This document shows positions 60,850 to 64,000 of a stretch of DNA of 64,000 nt, in pieces. The translations under genes were made by a program, and so were the position numbers. Source of the DNA: JAYVJH01 sp043777595 (GTDB taxonomy: Bacteria > Bacteroidota > Bacteroidia > Cytophagales > Spirosomataceae); the NCBI GenBank assembly GCA_043777595.1, contig JAYWHT010000094.1:1-64000 (forward strand), written 5' to 3'. Position 1 is the first letter of the stretch. Each line of letters opens with the position of its first letter. Below the pieces are notes generated by a model that saw nothing but the letters and a program-made list of their open reading frames with translations, was not told the origin of the DNA and made no database searches.

Positions 60850-62028
60850 CTACAATTTGTTTGCGCTCACTTCAACGGCCTGTACAAAATCGGTAATGAG
60901 GTCGTCGATATGCTCTAAACCAACCGAAATTCGGACGAGGCCAGGCGTAATACCCAGCGCAGCTTTTTCGTTGGGTTTGAGTTTGGCGTGCGTTGTGGTG
61001 TCGGGATTGGTAACAATAGTACGGGTATCGCCTAAGTTGGAGGATAAAGTTGCGATTTGTAAGGCCGCAAAAAACGCACTTACCCGTTTGAAGCCCCCAG
61101 CGAGTTCTATCGTAACAATCGCTCCCCCTGCTGTCATTTGTGCTTTGGCGAGTGTGTGTTGGGGGTGGCTTGGTAAAAAAGGATAATTGACTTTCTGAAC
61201 GCCAGCGTGAGCGTCTAAGGCTTCGGCGAGTTTTTGGGCGTTTTGACAGTGTTTTTCCATACGCAGTTCCAATGTTTCTAAACTCTTGCTCAACACCCAA
61301 GCATTGAAAGCCGACATTGATGGGCCTGTGTGCCGTGCAAAAAAACGAATCGGTTGAATCAGCGCCTTTGAGCCAGTCAATACTCCTCCCAACACACGAC
61401 CTTGCCCGTCCATAAATTTTGTAGCCGAGTGTACCACCAAGTCCGAACCAAAATCGGCGGGAGTCTGTAAAATAGGTGTTGCGAAGCAGTTATCGACATA
61501 AAAAACCAGGTTGTGTGCCTTACAAACTCGGCCTATCATGGCCAAATCGACAAGCTCTAAGCCTGGGTTTGAGGGTGTTTCTAAGTAAATCATACGGGTG
61601 TTGGGCTGGACGGCGGCCAACCAATCAGCTTCTGAGGCATTGGCATCGACATAAGTATAAGTAACGCCCCATTTAGCCAAAATAACTGTAATAATTTGGT
61701 GAGCAGAGCCAAACAACGCCCGACAAGCCACCAAATGGTCGCCCGACTTCAAGATACCCGCAAAGCCCGCAAAAACCGCCGCCATGCCTGTAGCAAAAGC
61801 AAGCCCATCTTCGTGTCTTTCGAGCATCACTACTTTATCTACAAACTCTTGAACCGATGGATTTGAAAATCGGCTGTAAATATTACCTTCTTCGGTTTCA
61901 TCAAAAAGTGCTTTGCCCTGCTCTGCCGACTCAAAAGCGAAGCTCGAAGTCAAGAACAACGGCGTGCTGTGTTCACGGTATTGGGTTTTGGCAGTTTGGG
62001 TGCGTATGGCTTTTGTTTGGCGTTGCAT
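60850..62028 (-). CDS. metZ: O-succinylhomoserine sulfhydrylase / Cys-Met metabolism PLP enzyme
   Basis: A 392-residue PLP enzyme of the Cys/Met group, most like MetZ, which makes homocysteine from O-succinylhomoserine and sulfide. Motifs: YSRFSNPSVQEF, the PLP-phosphate region ATGMAAVFAGFAGILKSGDH, YLETPSNPGLEL, VDNCFATP, and the Lys in VVHSATKFMDGQGRVLGG. A methionine gamma-lyase role cannot be excluded. It is downstream of the PIN toxin gene region and upstream of ubiE, with separate promoters likely. Confidence 0.9.
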   Translation of the reverse strand: MQRQTKAIRTQTAKTQYREHSTPLFLTSSFAFESAEQGKALFDETEEGNIYSRFSNPSVQEFVDKVVMLERHEDGLAFATGMAAVFAGFAGILKSGDHLVACRALFGSAHQIITVILAKWGVTYTYVDANASEADWLAAVQPNTRMIYLETPSNPGLELVDLAMIGRVCKAHNLVFYVDNCFATPILQTPADFGSDLVVHSATKFMDGQGRVLGGVLTGSKALIQPIRFFARHTGPSMSAFNAWVLSKSLETLELRMEKHCQNAQKLAEALDAHAGVQKVNYPFLPSHPQHTLAKAQMTAGGAIVTIELAGGFKRVSAFFAALQIATLSSNLGDTRTIVTNPDTTTHAKLKPNEKAALGITPGLVRISVGLEHIDDLITDFVQAVEVSANKL

Positions 62029-62055
62029 AGTGTGGTTTGACTGGGGTGTGTTTTA

Positions 62056-62466
62056 TTATTTTTCTGCTAATATTGTTTTAAATTCATCTAATTTGACGAC
62101 TTTGAGCGGTGGAAAATCTATATTATTGAAGATATCAAAATGCCTATCATTTGAAACTAACAATGATGCACCAACAGATAAGGCCAAATTAGCAAATTTG
62201 TTGTCATCGGGGTCGTCTTCTATCAAGTTCAATACAAACGAAGATTCTGACATTTGTATATTTGACTTTGTTAGCATTAGTTCTATCACCAAATCTGCCG
62301 CTGTTTTTGAATATCTATCTATTATCATTTCGTAGTACTCTAACAAAATTTCCGTACTCACCACCCAAATAAATTTACCTAAATTAAATGCCTCGTATAG
62401 CCAATATCCACTTCCTTTTGGTGGAATGGACGCAAGTAAACAGTTAGTATCAATTACAACTTTCAC
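62056..62466 (-). CDS. PIN-domain toxin (COG1569-like)
   Basis: A 136-residue PIN ribonuclease-type toxin. Acidic active-site residues: Asp 6 in MKVVIDTNCL, a Glu in STEILLEYYE, and the Asps in IEDDPDDNKFANLA and SNDRHFDIF. The family acts by cutting RNA. It overlaps the antitoxin gene by 4 bases and is co-transcribed after it. A truncated relative sits at 15345-15488. Confidence 0.88.
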   Translation of the reverse strand: MKVVIDTNCLLASIPPKGSGYWLYEAFNLGKFIWVVSTEILLEYYEMIIDRYSKTAADLVIELMLTKSNIQMSESSFVLNLIEDDPDDNKFANLALSVGASLLVSNDRHFDIFNNIDFPPLKVVKLDEFKTILAEK

Positions 62467-62711
62467 GATTTTGCCCGTATTTTTTTTAGCATTTCAGTTC
62501 TGTTACTCTCTGTGAGCCAAGAGTCATAATCTTTTTGCGTATACTTTTTTTGGGTTATTACACGGTCTAATTCTTGGTTTAATTTTTGTTGTAAGTGAGC
62601 TTGAACCAAACAAATTATCTCGTCTGATTCATTGGAAGACATCACTGAAAACAAACGCAGTAACCTAATTTGCGCCTCGGTCAATGATTTGGGTGTTTGT
62701 AAAGCAGTCAT
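62463..62711 (-). CDS. Antitoxin of the PIN toxin
   Basis: An 82-residue helical, charged protein. Shared with the orphan antitoxin at 15121-15339 are LNQELDRVITQKKYTQKD and a TESNRTE ending. The position directly upstream of the toxin with a 4-base overlap fits an antitoxin that binds the toxin and represses the operon. I do not recognise a DNA-binding motif. Confidence 0.75.
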   Translation of the reverse strand: MTALQTPKSLTEAQIRLLRLFSVMSSNESDEIICLVQAHLQQKLNQELDRVITQKKYTQKDYDSWLTESNRTEMLKKIRAKS

Positions 62712-62721
62712 AGTTTTTTAT

Positions 62722-62762
62722 CAAAAAAAGCACCTCAAAGGAACTTAAACCCCCAAGGTGCT
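62722..62762 (-). terminator. Terminator after the small barrel gene
   Basis: On the minus strand AGCACCT (62762-62756) pairs with AGGTGCT (62735-62729) across a 20-base loop, followed by a run of T residues (62728-62722). This fits an intrinsic terminator for the gene at 62803-63534, placed just before the antitoxin gene. Confidence 0.65.
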
Positions 62763-62802
62763 ACAAAAGTACTTAATTCTAAGAAATGTATGGCGATAAA
62801 TA

Positions 62803-63534
62803 TCAAAAAAGTAAACTCAGGCCGCCATTTAGACTCAAAATACCAATGGGTTTTACTTCTCGCAAGAAATCTGTGCCTGTATCTGTACCAATTTTTACTG
62901 TTGTTTCGACCGAGTCAAAGCTGGCTTTGGTCGTCAAGTAATCTGCATGCACGGCGAGGGCGATATTGCGGCCCATCATGTATCTAACACTCGCACCCAA
63001 ACCTGTTGTAAACGATTTTGAATTGACTGCCGTTGTTTTGACACTCATTGTGTTGCCATAATAAAGCCCTTTTAGTTCCGTACTTGGCCGCTCAACCCAC
63101 GACATTCCGCCTGTGAGCCGCCCATCAATAGTAAGGCGGTCAAAAACAAAACTCACGTAAGGCCCTGCCAATAAATGCGAGCAATTCCAGCGGCCTGCGC
63201 TGGCTTTCCAGTCGCTGCCGAGCTTGCCGTTTTCTACTTTCTGAATCATTTGTCTGGTACTGCCATCGTTCAAGCAGTTGCTAAAATTAAGAACTGCACC
63301 CCAGCGATGGTTGAGCCTATAACCCAACGAAACCTGAAACGATGAACCACTCAGCGCCATCAAGTCTGACGGGGCGTTGGGGTCGCTTTGGTAAGGCGAG
63401 CCTATTGGCATGGCCAAGCCCCCCGAAATATTCAAAAAACCTCGACGGTCGATGTGCGACAATATAAAATCTCGCTGCGCCATCATTGGTAGGCTGGCCA
63501 ATAGACCAACTGCAAGTAAAAGTACTTTTTTCAT
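62803..63534 (-). CDS. Outer membrane beta-barrel protein, unknown function
   Basis: A 243-residue protein with a signal peptide (to about 19, ending MMAQ). The rest shows alternating strand patterns ending in an aromatic or hydrophobic residue, GGLAMPIGSPYQS, FQVSLGYRLNHRWGAVLNFS and GILSLNGGLSLLF, typical of an 8-10-strand outer membrane barrel. No functional motif is visible. It faces a plus-strand gene at 63680 with 145 bases between. Confidence 0.75.
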   Translation of the reverse strand: MKKVLLLAVGLLASLPMMAQRDFILSHIDRRGFLNISGGLAMPIGSPYQSDPNAPSDLMALSGSSFQVSLGYRLNHRWGAVLNFSNCLNDGSTRQMIQKVENGKLGSDWKASAGRWNCSHLLAGPYVSFVFDRLTIDGRLTGGMSWVERPSTELKGLYYGNTMSVKTTAVNSKSFTTGLGASVRYMMGRNIALAVHADYLTTKASFDSVETTVKIGTDTGTDFLREVKPIGILSLNGGLSLLF

Positions 63535-63643
63535 GGTAATTGATATTTATTAAAATATTAGAGTTTTACGGTTACAAGCCAAATTATCAAATACCGTGCC
63601 ATGTTTTTTAATACTTTGATTATCAGTTAGTTAATAAATAATA

Positions 63644-63674
63644 TTGCTCATTATCAAACATATTGCTATTTTTG
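63644..63674 (+). promoter_or_regulatory. Bacteroidota-type promoter before the last gene
   Basis: TTG at 63644-63646, a 20-base gap, then TATTTTTG at 63667-63674: an exact match to TTG-N20-TAnnTTTG. The start of transcription should fall about 63681, almost on the ATG at 63680, so the message may have little or no leader. Confidence 0.6.
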
Positions 63675-63679
63675 TAATA

Positions 63680-64000
63680 ATGAATAATCATTTAGACATA
63701 TTGATAGCACGCATTGCCACTTTACAGTCAAAGGGCGATGTCTATTTTGCAGAAGGACTGTTTGAGGCACAGCGAGTAAACCCGCTGATTGGCTACAAAC
63801 GCAACGATGAAACTATTTTTTTTACGGCCATTATTACTTTTACACTCCAGCGGCTCAGTCATTTGTTGTCGGTAGAAAGCCAAAAAATAGTGAGTAGTAT
63901 TACGGCCAAATCCATAAAGAACTACCCCGATTTTGAGAACAAAGACGGCCTCAAAACCTATAATTTCTGGAAAACAAAACCATCTCGACACTTTCCGAAT
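63680..64000 (+). CDS. Unknown protein, partial (N-terminal 107 residues)
   Basis: The frame from the ATG at 63680 is open to the window end. It begins MNNHLDILIARIATLQSKG, continues VNPLIGYKRNDETIFFTAI, and ends near LKTYNFWKTKPSRHFPN. No signal peptide is seen. I do not recognise the family with confidence; the YNFW...HFPN stretch recalls Bacteroidota proteins of unknown function. The rest lies outside the window. Confidence 0.65.
   Translation, partial: MNNHLDILIARIATLQSKGDVYFAEGLFEAQRVNPLIGYKRNDETIFFTAIITFTLQRLSHLLSVESQKIVSSITAKSIKNYPDFENKDGLKTYNFWKTKPSRHFPN

Noticed and set aside
1..64000. CRISPR array, tRNA, rRNA or prophage
   Set aside because: No regular spaced repeats, cloverleaf-like sequences, rRNA or phage structural genes were seen by eye; a program search was not possible.

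Overview
The window comes from the chromosome of a member of the Bacteroidota, most likely order Cytophagales (Spirosomaceae/Cytophagaceae-like). The evidence is a fused lpxC-fabZ gene in a lipid A cluster, a SusC/SusD pair, type IX secretion (T9SS) parts (PorT and a PorE-like protein) with T9SS cargo, -7 elements matching TAnnTTTG, and the parA-parB-DUF5683-dapB-lepB gene order. I found no rRNA, tRNA, CRISPR array, prophage or intact insertion sequence.

Layout. 0-5 kb (minus strand): kdsB (cut by the window edge), lpxA, lpxC-fabZ, lpxD and an HD-domain hydrolase, forming a lipopolysaccharide block. 5-9.1 kb: a sugar transporter broken by one in-frame TAG, psd, a putative secreted zinc peptidase lying between two copies of the 3' end of folA, and intact folA. 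9.2-18.1 kb: a SusC/SusD locus with two trailing lipoproteins, a broken antitoxin/PIN-toxin remnant, a small membrane protein and a T9SS-secreted M43 metalloprotease. 18-32 kb: proB, a GH88/serine-hydrolase fusion, a PorE-like OmpA protein, a flavin monooxygenase, accA with an MBL/beta-CASP hydrolase, mazG, mraY, and marR with yceI. 32-41 kb (minus strand): udk, a glycosyltransferase, lepB, dapB, then a two-gene AAA ATPase/PD-(D/E)XK cassette that interrupts the usual dapB-DUF5683-parB-parA block, then a cobalamin adenosyltransferase. 41-50.8 kb: engB, a redoxin, an alpha-glucosidase, DUF423, uvrA, an aberrant dehydrogenase, a possible small RNA, a CdiA_C-like fragment and argS. 50.8-53.7 kb: a BcgI-like restriction-modification pair. 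53.8-64 kb: a secreted protein of unknown function, a GHL10 glycoside hydrolase with a T9SS tail, the operon ubiE-porT-methyltransferase-wecB, metZ, an intact PIN toxin-antitoxin pair, a small beta-barrel protein and the start of a further gene.

Most of the window is housekeeping and cell-envelope function. Accessory DNA sits in short, visibly AT-richer patches: 7.4-8.6, 15.1-15.7, 36.0-38.0, 47.7-49.1, 50.8-53.7 and 62.0-62.7 kb. The best candidate for an undescribed system is the ATPase/nuclease pair at 36063-37972. Next are the folA-tail-flanked peptidase gene, the GH88/beta-lactamase-fold fusion, and the possible small RNA at about 48725-48790.
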